A stretch of DNA of 64,000 bases from NCBI GenBank assembly GCA_030789695.1, contig CM061142.1, forward strand, positions 277,071,043 to 277,135,042, written 5' to 3'. The notes under the pieces were generated by a model, which worked only from the letters and a program-made list of their open reading frames with translations, had not been told where the DNA came from and made no database searches. This document shows positions 34,571-44,434 of this stretch, piece by piece. How positions within the stretch are numbered: the stretch's first letter is position 1; each line of letters begins with the position of its first letter. The translations under genes were made by a program, and so were the position numbers. The stretch comes from Scilla litardierei (Eukaryota > Streptophyta > Magnoliopsida > Asparagales > Asparagaceae).

Positions 34571-35122
34571 CAACCCTTAAACTTGTCATTCATGCATGCT
34601 AAACTGTCACGTCTACTTTTCTTACCTGTACGTTTTACTACTTGCCATGCCATGTCATCCATGCATTGATTGTTGCATCGTAGCACACGCTACAATACTT
34701 GTCCTCGTACTACTTGTCCGGCTAGGTGCACCCCTACGCCATACTTGTTTAAAACACTTCCTGGCTCGTGGTCCAGAAGCGGGCCTCATGTGTTGGCTAG
34801 AAACCAATGCCCGATACACGTGGGGGGGTAGGGATAAATGGTTACTTGAGCTTAGGAGTTGGCCCGCGCAGCCACTCTAGCCAAAAGACGGAATCTCTGT
34901 GCACGAGGTGCTTACTTTACTTGTCATGTACTTGTCTTGTGAATGTCATGCCATGCTCGTACTTTACTTTACTTTACTTTACCTGTTGCACTCATTACTT
35001 TAACTGCCATGTCATCGCATCATGCTAGAACTGCTAGGTTGCTTTACTTTTCACACTTCCAGTTTCCTTGCACAAGTCTTCCAGACTTGCTGACATGTGC
35101 CCCTTGCTCTTTTGGGTGTCAC

Positions 35123-35230
35123 ATGTTAGACCCTGAGCCAGAGACAGTTGCTGAGGACGAGGTGTTTGCTGACGCTGAGCCCGAGCCTACGTTCGTTGAG
35201 GAGTTCGAGGACACCGGAGACCAGTCTTAG
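35123..35230 (+). CDS. Small acidic ORF in D 5' LTR
   Basis: 35 codons, MLDPEPETVAEDEVF to EDTGDQS, TAG. A longer in-frame open stretch extends upstream to 34943, but only this part starts at an ATG shared by the solo LTR. Strongly acidic, no recognisable domain. Its translation is unproven. Confidence 0.3.
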   Translation: MLDPEPETVAEDEVFADAEPEPTFVEEFEDTGDQS

Positions 35231-35572
35231 AGACTGATTTTACTTGCTTTTGCTTTAGGTTGCTGTTAGTTGTCGGTGCTTGCACCTTTTCTTTGTTTTC
35301 GTACTTTATTGGCCATGTTGGGCCTCTTTTAGACTCTTTTATTTTAGTCTGGTGGCTTTTCTGCGATGTTGAGATTTATTATTATGGATATTCTGAGATG
35401 TTTCTTTTGTCTCTTTTCGTTTTTATTATCTTTGTTTCGTTTCGCGTTGCAAGGACCTGCAGTTTAAATTGATTGTCGCTTATCGGACTTGCAGCCTTGT
35501 AGCTTCAAGTCTGAGCGGACCTTCTCACGCTTCGCCTCCACGTTTTTGGGAAGCGGGGCGTGACAGGTTTTG

Positions 35573-35589
35573 TTGGTGGCCCATGCAGG
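35573..35589 (+). other. Candidate primer-binding site of D
   Basis: TTGGTGGCCCATGCAGG starts seven bases inside the LTR and resembles the C site. The tRNA is not identified. Confidence 0.45.
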
Positions 35590-35713
35590 TCCTATCTTGC
35601 GATTGCGAACTAACGGAACAACGATAATAAATGGAATATCCATTAAATAAATTGCAACATCCAAGTCATTAAGCTTTGAGTCTAATTTGTTTGTTCGTTT
35701 TCTATGTCATTAG

Positions 35714-36835
35714 ATGGCTGGACGACGACAGACCCGATCTGGCAGTGGGCCCAATCGTGCTGAGGAGCCGGATAGAGAGCCCACCAATGCTGAGATCATG
35801 AGGATGATGCATCAGATGATGCAGGTACAGCAGGGCATGCTCCAGAACACTCAGAGTGCTCCTCGCCATGAGCCAGGAGCGAAGCAGTTTCGGGAGCTGG
35901 GCCCGACGTACTTTGATGGATCTGAGGGACCCTTGGCTGCAGAGGAGTGGATCAGAAACACTGAGGATAATCTGAAGATGTCGAAGGTCAACCCGGCTGG
36001 ATGGGTTGATCTGGTGAAGAGGCAGCTGAAGGATAATGCCCGAAACTGGTGGGATGCCGAGGAGGAGTTGTTGGTGAGCCCTATACCTTGGGCTACTTTC
36101 AAGTCTAGATTTGATTAGGAGTACTTTCTGAAGGCTGCTAGGAGGGAGATGTTGCAGTGCTTCATTGAACTGAAGCAGGGGAGTCTGACGGTGGACCAGT
36201 ACCACCAGGAGTTTACTAGATTGAGTCGCTTCGCGCCAAAGATGGTAGAGGATGCTGAGGAGAAGGCTCAGAAGTTTCTGCAGGGTCTTTCTCTAGACTT
36301 GCAGAGCCTGGTGTCTATGTCGGACATGGAGTCATATCAGAAGTTGCTGGTAGCTGCTCGGAGACAGGAGAAGATCGCAAAGCAGAAGAGAGGACTGATT
36401 TCTGGAGCTGGGAAGAGGCCTATGGAGCAGGTCAGAGGAGTGGTTCGGCCTGGGACTAGGCCTAATCAGACGGTGCAGTTCAAGAAGCTGGGTGTGCCTC
36501 CTGAGAAGACTTGCTACTTCTGTGGCAAGACCGGGCATATCAAAGATCAGTGTAGGAGGATGTTGGGACAGTGCCTGATTTGTGGAGACCCTACCCATGC
36601 TATGAAGGATTGCCCAAGATCTAAGCTACCTTGGAAGGATCCCGTTGCCGCACAGCTGTTGCAGCAGAGAGCACTTGTACCTGCAGGTCGTGGAGCGCCT
36701 CTTCCTCCGCAGAAGAAGGCTTTTCAGCAGGCTGTGCAGCCGAGGAGGCATGCTTACCTGATGACGGCAGTGGAGAACGAGGCTACGGATGAGGTTATCG
36801 CAGGTAATTCTCAAACTAGTTGTTTCCTTCCTTAG
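35714..36835 (+). pseudogene. gag: D gag, one in-frame stop
   Basis: The start is ATG at 35714 (MAGRRQTRSG), after the leader. The gag (retrotransposon gag, PF03732-type) domain spans about residues 55-215: YFDGSEGPLAAEEWIRNTED, LKDNARNWWDAEEE, then TAG at 36116-36118 right after FKSRFD. The frame continues without shift: KAARREMLQCFIELKQG, YHQEFTRLSRFAP, EEKAQKFLQGLSLDLQ. Two zinc knuckles follow, CYFCGKTGHIKDQC and CLICGDPTHAMKDC. If unspliced, the frame ends at 36833-36835; if the intron at 36804 is removed it runs into protease. The protein forms the particle shell and binds element RNA. The single stop suggests recent inactivation. Confidence 0.88.
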
Positions 36836-36919
36836 ATAGCTTGATTGTTAGCTTATGTTTGAATTGATTGCACATGATTGTTTGTTAGATTAGGGCTTGA
36901 TTGTTAGATTATTTGTTAG
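36804..36919 (+). other. Candidate intron at the D gag-protease junction
   Basis: GTAATTCTC at 36804 and TTTGTTAG ending at 36919 bound 116 T-rich bases with stops. Removing them joins GCA-G to GT-GTG in phase, so that gag runs straight into [10 protein letters not shown] of the protease. GATTG/TTGATTG phrases inside could serve as branch sites. No alternative explanation is needed, but transcript data are lacking. Confidence 0.6.
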
Positions 36920-38421
36920 GTGTGATTTTGGTGTGCACATTTCCCGCACGAGTCCTCTTTGACTCAGGTGCATCAATGTGCATTATCTCTCGGAGCTTCG
37001 TCGAGAAGCATTCCTTGACGACTTCCCCTCTTCCCAAGAGTTGGAACATCGTCACGGGAAATGGCGTGATCTCGGTGCATCATGGGTGCACTTCTTGCCC
37101 TTTGGTGGTCTGTGGACATGAGCTTTACGCTGTCTTTATTGTCCACGACATCATCAACTACGATGCCGTGCTCGGGATGGATTGGCTTGCGAGTTTCTAT
37201 GCTATGATCGATTGTCGGAGGAAGAAGGTGGTGTTCGAGATCCCCGAACATCCGGTGTTTGAGTTCAGTCGAGGTAGCAGTTCGCTTGGCCCTGTCAGGT
37301 TTCGGGCCAAGCCGGTGGAGCTTGTTGCTATGCAGATGGAGCAGGATAGACCAGCTGTGGTATGTGAATTCGACGACGTTTTCCCCGAGGAGATGTCTGG
37401 GCTGCCACCCGATCGAGCTCTCGAGTTTTCGATCGATCTTATGCCGGGAGCGCAGCCTATTTCGAAGGCGCCGTATCGGATGGCTCCAGCAAAGTTGGAG
37501 GAGTTGTGTAGGCAGCTGGACGAGCTTTTGCAGAAAGGATACATCAATCCTAGTGTGTCTCCGTGGGGAGCACCGGTGTTGCTGGTGAAGAAGAAGGATG
37601 GCTCGCGTCGCATGTGTGTGGATTACCTGGAGCTGAATGCTGTGACTATCAAGAATAAATATCCCTTGCCTCGGATAGATGACATCTTTGATCAGCTCGG
37701 AGGATCGAGGGTGTTCTCTAAATTGGATTTGAGAAGTGGCTACCATCAGCTTAAGGTGAAGAAGGACGACATCCCGAAGACAGCTTTCAGGACAAAGTAT
37801 GGTCACTACGAGTTCGTGGTTATGCCCTTCGGCGTAACCAATGCGCCCGCAGTCTTTATGAACCTGATGAATTTGGTCTTCTACGACTTTCTAGACAAGT
37901 TCGTCGTCATCTTCATTGACGATATTCTGATCTATTCAAAGTCGGAGGAAGAGCATGCCTCGCACTTGAGGACCGTGTTGGAGATCTTGAGGAAGCATCG
38001 TTTGTATGCTAAGTATTCCAAGTGCGAGTTCTGGCTGGATAGAGTTGCCTTTCTCGGGCATGTGGTGTCTGGTGATGGAATTTCTGTGGATCCCGAGAAG
38101 ATTATGGCTATCAGAGAGTGGCCGGTTCCGCAGTCGGCGTCAGAGATTCGGAGTTTCCTTGGACTTACAGGCTATTACCGACGTTTCATTAAGGACTTTT
38201 CCCGGATTGCTGAGCCGATGACCAGACTGACGCGAAAGGATGTGCCTTATGTTTGGTCTGATGATTGCGAGAAGGCCTTTGGTATTCTGAAGGAGAGATT
38301 GACGACTGCCCCTGTACTTGCTGTGCCTGACCGGAGTGGAGGATTCGAGATCTTTTGTGATGCTTCTGGAAAAGGTTTAGGATGTGTGTTGCATCAGCAC
38401 GGGCATGTGGTTGCGTCATGA
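36920..38421 (+). pseudogene. pol: D pol: protease, reverse transcriptase, start of RNase H
   Basis: The coding frame enters at 36920. The aspartic protease has [13 protein letters not shown] (catalytic D near 36960). Reverse transcriptase follows: [47 protein letters not shown] (Leu where Arg is usual), [25 protein letters not shown], and the catalytic [10 protein letters not shown] near 37910-37945. [15 protein letters not shown] and [16 protein letters not shown] close it. RNase H starts with [16 protein letters not shown]. The frame ends at TGA 38419-38421 because of a 23-base deletion near 38413 that removed the usual YASRQLRP part. No clear break occurs before that point. Confidence 0.9.
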
Positions 38422-40293
38422 GAAGAATTACCCAATACATGATTTGGAGTTGGCTGCCGTCGTGTTTGCGCTGAAGATTTGGAGGCACTTCCTGCTGAGT
38501 GAGAAGGTGAAGATCTTCACCGATCACAAAAGCTTGAAGTATATCTTTACTCAGAAGGAGCTCAACATGCGACAGCGTCGATGGTTGGAGCTCATGGCAG
38601 ACTACGAGATTGACTTGCAGTATCACCCTGGCAAGGTGAATGTGGTTCCGGATGCGCTGAGCAGACTTCCAGCGGTGATGATGTTGACGTCGCAGTGGAG
38701 ATTACAGCAGGACTTTTGCGAGACCGGTATCGAGATTATTCTTCCTGGAGAGACTTCTTCGATGATGAGCATGGAGATACAATCGACGATCGTGGATAGG
38801 ATCAAGGCTGGACAGGCGGGAGATGCTAAGCTGGTGAAGATTCGGGAGCAGGTGGAAGCCGGTCTGCGGACTGACTTCTTGATTCACGAGGATGGTTCGT
38901 TGAGATTTGGAGCCAGGTTGTGTGTGCCAGCTGGAGATATCAGAGAGGAATTATTGGTGGAGGCACACAATTCGCCGTATTCTGTGCATCCTGGTGGGAC
39001 CAAGATGTACAAGGATCTTCGTCTGAACGTTTGGTGGCATGGAATGAAGAGGAGTGTGGCTCGAAGTGTAGCCAAGTGTTTGGTTTGCCAACAAGTAAAG
39101 GCGGAGCATCAGCGTACGGCAGGGTTGCTACAGCCGCTTCTGATTCCGGAGTGGAAGTGGCAGCACATCACTATGGATTTCGTGACTGGACTACCTCGGA
39201 GTCCGAAGCAAAACGACGCGATTTGGGTGATCGTAGACCGATTGACCAAAACTGCGCACTTCATTCCCTTCCGAGTAGGACAGTCTACTGAGACGCTAGC
39301 GAGGAGATACATGGAAGTAAATTCGTTTACTCTCCATTTCTATTTCCTTTTTCTAGTTTAGATAGTGATGTAACGTGAATCGTGCAGGAGATCGTACGAC
39401 TTCACGGAGTCCCCGTGAGTATCGTGTCGGACAGAGACACGAGATTCACATCTCAGTTTTGGCAGAGTCTGCAGAAGAGCTTGGGTACGAGTCTGAGTTT
39501 CAGCACGGCGTACCACCTACAGACGGATGGCCAGTCCGAGAGGACGATTCAGATTCTGGAGGATATGTTGCGAGCTTGCATGCTGGACTTTAAGGGATCT
39601 TCGGAGGATCATCTCCATCACGTTGAGTTTGCCTACAATAACAGCTACCAGGCGAGTATTGGAATGGCGCCTTTCACCGCGCTATATGGAAAGAAATGTC
39701 GATCGCCACTGAGCTGGGATGACGTTGGAGATCGGGAGCTGTTAGGACCGGAGATGATCGTGGAGGCCGTGGATGTTGTGAGGAACATTCGAGAGAAGCT
39801 GAGGATTGCACAGGACCGTTTCAAGCATTGTGCAGATGCTAAACGGAGGCCTTTGGAGTTTCAGCCTGGCGATCATGTCTTTCTGAAGATTTCTCCGAAC
39901 CGCGGAGTTATTCGATTCAGGAAGAGAGGCAAGCTGAGTCCGAGGTTCATTGGGCCGTTCGATGTTCTGGAGAGAGTTGGAGCTGTGGCTTATCGCTTGG
40001 TGTTGCCACCGTCGCTTGTGGGAGTTCACGACGTATTTCACGTATCTCAGTTACGCCGATACGTTAGTGATCCATCCCACGCCGTGGATTTTTCGGAGAT
40101 TACGGTTCGTCCGGATCTGTCTTATGATCAGCAGCCCGTTGAGATTCTGGATCATCGACAGAAGCAGCTGAGGAATAAGACCGTCGACTTGGTTCGAGTG
40201 CAGTGGCGTCACGGTTCCCCCGGTGAGTCTACCTGGGAGCGTGAAGATGAGATGAGAGAGCGATTCCCGCACCTTTTCCCAAGCAATGCTTGA
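38412..40293 (+). pseudogene. pol: D pol: RNase H rest, integrase, chromodomain-like tail
   Basis: After the deletion the frame continues at about 38414 ([46 protein letters not shown]). The integrase zinc finger is at 38970-39095 (H...HPGGTKMY, CLVCQQVK). The catalytic core has ITMDFVTGLPRS and WVIVDRLTKTAHFIP before the gap at 39317-39387. After the gap, [15 protein letters not shown] and then [14 protein letters not shown] supply the other Asp and the Glu. The core is followed by [29 protein letters not shown], and a tail [15 protein letters not shown]...[14 protein letters not shown], the shape of a Tekay-type chromodomain, thought to guide insertion to heterochromatin. Stop at 40291-40293. 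Confidence 0.88.
39317..39387 (+). other. Candidate intron inside D integrase
   Basis: GTAAATTCG at 39317 and CGTGCAG ending at 39387 bound 71 T-rich bases with a TAG at 39359. Removal joins ATG-GAA to GAG-ATC in phase and restores the usual integrase order (RYM then EIVRLHG). If retained, integrase ends between the first and second catalytic Asp. Confidence 0.6.
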
Positions 40294-40319
40294 CGTTGAT
40301 TCCGAGGACGGAATCATTT

Positions 40320-40334
40320 CTAAGGTGGGGAGGA
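40320..40334 (+). other. D polypurine tract
   Basis: CTAAGGTGGGGAGGA directly before TGTAACGG of the 3' LTR. Confidence 0.85.
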
Positions 40335-42078
40335 TGTAACGGTACGTTTTCGTTGTACTTTGTTCGTGCACGTGCTTTTGGCCGTGCACGTGTTTATTTT
40401 AGACTTTATTTGATTGTGAACACTTTTGTGTGATATGCCGTTGTGAACATCTCTGAGAGTATTAAATAGTGGCACTAATTTGGAACGACGTTTCTCGAGT
40501 CGTTTTCCCACAATTTAAACTTACTCGATGAGACGTGACGATTCTCACTCTTGACGGGAGACATTTCTATTTTTAGTTTCGTCGTTCGACGTCGAAACTG
40601 AGATCCGTCTTCTTAGTTAGCTCACATTCGTCGCCACGATCACCACGATATTTATTTTATAATTTTTGGAGTTTATTTGACCACTTTTATAATTTTTACA
40701 AGTTTTATATTATTTTTAATAATTAATTTATAAATTATTTTCGGCCAAATAAAATTTAATTAAGTTTTAAACGTTTTAAAGAATTTTTGAGCCAATTTCC
40801 AGCTCATTTGGACCAAGTCAAATCCTAGGGTGAGTTGGAGAAATTGAATTTCAAATTTTAAATTATTTTAAACTTCTAATCCTATTAGATTTAGCCCTAG
40901 ACCAAGTCAACCCATCTACACTATATAAACAACCCCTAGAAAGACCTATTTTCTCAAGAAATTAGCCCTAGCCTCTTCCAAACTTGAAATTGGACGTTGC
41001 GACGATTCGTCGCAACGTTGCGACGTTCAGCAGCCGCACGACCGAAGGAAACGGCCCCGTTCCCCCGCTCCAACCGAAGCCCCCGCCAGCATCCTAGCCG
41101 CTCCGCACCGCTGCAGCGACCGCCACTCCGTTCCCTCGGTCTGACCGAGGGATTGGCCCGCATCCGCCTCGCATCCAAGCGCTCCGCATCGACCCGCCTC
41201 GTCGCCCCGCTCCGCTCCATGCCCGACCGAAGGCCACGCCCGCAGCGACCGACGATCGCAACGTTGCAACGTTGCAACGTTGTAGCCCCGCTCTCCAAGC
41301 GCACGACCGACCGCTCCCATCGACCTGACCGACGGAGGCCCCCGCACCCGCGCTGATGCACGCCCCCAATAGTCGCACAGCGCCGTTCCTAGTGTCTGAC
41401 CGAGCCAAGTCCCCGCACCGAGGCTGTACGACCGAGAGCCACTCGTCGCAACCCCGCATCCGTCGCACCACTTGCCTCCGTGGGCCCCCCAAGTTCTCCA
41501 GAGGTATTGTGGGTCCCCCAAAGGTCCCTAGGACTACTGTGGGCCCCACCTTGGTGCGTTCTCTTCGACGACTTGCCGCGTACGACGTCGTCGCACGTCG
41601 TAGCCCGTCGTCGCACGTGCGAGCTTTGGAATCTGGAATCGTCGCCTGGGTTGATTGCTCTGAAATTTCCAGCAAGGAATCTAATTGGAATCTGGACTTG
41701 GAGCGCGATCTTTTATTCCAACCCCCGGCGTCGCTACCCGACGCCGGTGTAGCTTTCGCGTCGTGTTGAGGTAACGTTTTGCACCCATAGGACCCCCAAC
41801 CAAATTGCATGCTAACCAAGACTAAAAATCAGTATTTTAAAGTATTTTAAATGTTTTAGCATTCACTAATCAAGATTAATAAAACAGATGTAGGCCGGTG
41901 GACTTGTGCACGTAGGAATCGTGACTTTGGACTCGTTGGACGGTGTTTTCTTGACGTGATAGTTGCAGGCAAGTGAAACTTGCCAACTCTTGTGTAGGGC
42001 CATGTTTTTAGGCCACTTCCTTGTTTTTAGCGTAAAAGAGACTAGTCAGTGAAATGATAGCTGGCTAGACGCCTACTT

Positions 42079-42144
42079 GATCTAGTTTGACAACGAAACT
42101 AGATCCGTCACCTAAATGATCTAGCTTGACAACGAAGCTAGATC
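42079..42144 (+). other. GACAACG-loop hairpin pair, D 3' LTR
   Basis: Hairpin 1 at 42079-42105 and hairpin 2 at 42118-42144, same stems and loops as in the 5' LTR. Confidence 0.75.
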
Positions 42145-42696
42145 CAACCCTTAAACTTGTCATTCATGCATGCTAAACTGGCACGTCTACTTTTCTTACC
42201 TGTACGTTTTACTACTTGCCATGCCATGTCATCCATGCATTGATTGTTGCATCATAGCACACTCTACAATACTTGTCCTCGTACTACTTGTCCGGCTAGG
42301 TGCACCCCTACGCCATACTTGTTTAAAACACTTCCTGGCTCGTGGTCCAGAAGCGGGCCTCATGTGTTGGCTAGAAACCAATGCCCGATACACGTGGAGG
42401 GGTAGGGATAAACGGTTACTTGAGCTTAGGAGTTGGCCCGCGCAGCCACTCTAGCCAAAAGACGGAATCTCTGTGCACGAGGTGCTTACTTTACTTGTCA
42501 TGTACTTGTCTTGTGAATGTCATGCCATGCTCGTACTTTACTTTACTTTACTTTACCTGTTGCACTCATTACTTTAACTGCCATGTCATCGCATCATGCT
42601 AGAACTGCTAGGTTGCTTTACTTTTCACACTTCCAGTTTCATTGCACAAGTCTTCCAGACTTGCTAACATGTGCCCCTTGCTCTTTTGGGTGTCAC

Positions 42697-42804
42697 ATGT
42701 TAGACCCTGAGCCAGAGACAGTTGCTGAGGACGAGGTGTTTGCTGACGCTGAGCCCGAGCCTACGTTCGTTGAGGAGTTCGAGGACACCGGAGACCAGTC
42801 TTAG
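42697..42804 (+). CDS. Small acidic ORF in D 3' LTR
   Basis: Same 35 codons as 35123-35230, without coding change that I can see. Its function and translation are unknown. Confidence 0.3.
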   Translation: MLDPEPETVAEDEVFADAEPEPTFVEEFEDTGDQS

Positions 42805-43146
42805 AGACTGATTTTACTTGCTTTTGCTTTAGGTTGATGTTAGTTGTCGGTGCTTGCACCTTTTCTTTGTTTTCGTACTTCGTACTTTGTTGGCCATGTT
42901 GGGCCTCTTTTAGACTCTTTTATTTTAGTCTGGTGGCTTTTCTGCGATGTTGAGATTTATTATTATGGATATTCCGATATGTTTCTTTTGTCTCTTTACG
43001 TTTTTATTATCTTTGTTTCGTTTCGCGTTGCAAGGACCTGCAGTTTAAATTGATTGTCGCTTATCGGACTTGTAGCCTTGTAGCTTCAAGTCTGAGCGGA
43101 CCTTCTCACGCTTCGCCTCCACGTTTTTGGGAAGCGGGGCGTGACA

Positions 43147-44434
43147 TTTAGCACCCCCCTCTTTATTTCCTTTGTCCGCTTCCCCACCTCGAGCCCCGTT
43201 TCCGCCTAAACACCGACGACTTTCGGTGCCCCCCTTTTCCTTTTAACCCATCTCTTTCCTCCCCAAGCCACCCCGTGGTTCCCTTTTCGCTCCGACCTCG
43301 CCCGCTCCTCCTCCCGGCCTCTTCCCCAAGCGAACTCGACCCACCTCACCCGAAGCTCCGCCAGCTTCCGCTCCACCCCACATCAGAAGCCCCTGCCATG
43401 GATCGCCAACCAGCCGCAGCCCTCACTGCCGTGGACCAACAGCCGCCGATGGCCCTTCGATATTCTGTTTTGGGATTTTTGGCCTTGGCGACAACCCTCG
43501 TCGCCACCCTCACTACCGCCGCTTGGCTGAGATCTTGGGAAGCCATGATCGTTGGGCTTATCTTGAGCTCTCTGCCCTGGGTCTCACCCAGGTTGAGATC
43601 CCGTTTAGGCTTCCTCTTGCGTCTATTCCTTGTGGTGTGCGGGAAAGCGTGTTTTTGGTTGTTCATTTGTTGGGTAATGTTGGGAGTTGTGAATGTCAAG
43701 TATTGGTCTACAGAAGGAGTGATGGCGATGCTTACTGGCATGATATTGGCCTTGGGAGTTGATGTTGGATGTAGGCCTTGTGCTTGGCTCTAGATGAGAG
43801 CTTGGATCTTGCCTTATTGTGGGATATTATGGAGATTGATGGAAGAAATACTGGCAGTGAGTACCGACTTTGGGTATTGGCCTTGTACTTACCTTTGGGC
43901 ATTGATTTGGACATTAGCATGTGGTTGGGCATTATGGAAATTGATGTTGTTGGTACCCGTGGATTAGTCGATACATGATATATTATGAACGACATCTGTG
44001 ATTAGAACCAGTTAGTCACCAGTAGCACGAATAAACTTTATGGTCTTCCGTTTTTATAGCTTGCTACTGACTTATCACCTCAGGTTCCAAGTTCGAACAG
44101 AGGTTGTCATCATAATAGCCCTCATTTTCATCTGATGTTATTATCTCATGTTAATTTTGGACTACTTGAGGAGTCAGAGTAACTATTGGGATGATACTGG
44201 TCTTAGGAATAGTTACGGAAGCTGTGGTGATGTCAATAGTATATATTCATTGTTTTCTTGATGCTATGATATCACATTATATTTCATGTTATTTACAACC
44301 TATTTTACTAAATTACTATCTTTTCTATCATTTATTTGCATGAGCTTCTTCATAACATCAATTATTTTCAAAAGAGATTTTTAAACAAAAGAGATTTTAA
44401 TTCCGAGGACGGAATTATTTTAAGGAGGGTAGAA
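43147..44434 (+). other. C internal region, right of D
   Basis: It begins with D's TTTAG duplication. A C-rich stretch (43152-43380) is followed by a small open frame (43398-43793) and then AT-rich noncoding sequence. It ends in ATTCCGAGGACGGAAT (44399-44414) and the polypurine tract TAAGGAGGGTAGAA at 44421-44434. No gag or pol phrase was found. Confidence 0.6.
43398..43793 (+). CDS. Small membrane-like ORF of unknown function in C
   Basis: 131 codons from an ATG in good context (GCCATGG), MDRQPAAALTAVDQQP, to TAG. An open frame extends upstream to 43275 with a Pro/Leu-rich translation. Three or four hydrophobic segments are visible: YSVLGFLALATTLVATL (about residues 20-40), MIVGLILSSLPWV, a long LLRLFLVVCGKACFWLFIC and GVMAMLTGMILALGV. 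They are separated by short basic or polar turns (RLRSRLG). It would be a small multi-pass membrane protein. I do not recognise a family. It is the only sizeable coding candidate in C's internal region, so it might be a captured host fragment or chance. An antisense open stretch of the same length (43741-43346) warns against overconfidence. Confidence 0.3.
   Translation: MDRQPAAALTAVDQQPPMALRYSVLGFLALATTLVATLTTAAWLRSWEAMIVGLILSSLPWVSPRLRSRLGFLLRLFLVVCGKACFWLFICWVMLGVVNVKYWSTEGVMAMLTGMILALGVDVGCRPCAWL

Larger units (their letters stand above)
32763..35565 (+). mobile_element. D 5' LTR
   Basis: TGTAACGGTACG to GGGGCGTGACA. In order it has: a CACGTGC block, a TATA box TATATAA at 33350, a leader hairpin at 33422-33446, a GC-rich leader with CCCTCGGTCTGACCGAGGG at 33561-33579, a GGCAAGT-GAA-ACTTGCC hairpin at 34393-34409, two GACAACG-loop hairpins at 34505-34570, a (TTTAC)n run near 34960-34985 and a 35-codon ORF at 35123-35230. 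The open stretches over 33382-34245 on both strands reflect the GC-rich leader. Confidence 0.92.
32763..43146 (+). mobile_element. D: Tekay-like chromovirus (Ty3/gypsy), nearly complete
   Basis: 10384 bases with LTRs of 2803 and 2812 bases that look near-identical, and a perfect duplication TTTAG at 32758-32762 and 43147-43151. Gag, protease, reverse transcriptase, RNase H, integrase and a C-terminal chromodomain-like tail follow in Ty3/gypsy order, which with the tail points to the Tekay (Del) clade. It is the youngest-looking element here and sits in C. Inactivating changes are a TAG in gag (36116) and a small deletion in RNase H (about 38413). Two more frame gaps look like introns. Confidence 0.92.
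40335..43146 (+). mobile_element. D 3' LTR
   Basis: 2812 bases, scattered single changes from the 5' LTR (for example CGACAGAAGC against CAACCGAAGC) and a few short indels (extra CGTACTT near 42880). All landmarks of the 5' LTR are kept: TATA 40922, GC palindrome 41133, hairpins 42079 and 42118, ORF 42697. It is followed by the TTTAG duplication. Confidence 0.92.

Noticed and set aside
38384..38420. A possible separate gene start for RNase H-integrase at 38384
   Set aside because: The upstream codons are out-of-frame RNase H sequence; the frame change is due to a 23-base deletion, not a new start.
38405..38425. A third intron in D at the RNase H break
   Set aside because: No sequence is inserted here; conserved residues are missing, so it is a deletion.
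43346..43741. Minus-strand 131-codon frame opposite the C membrane-like ORF
   Set aside because: It is the shadow of the same region; basic, low-complexity translation.
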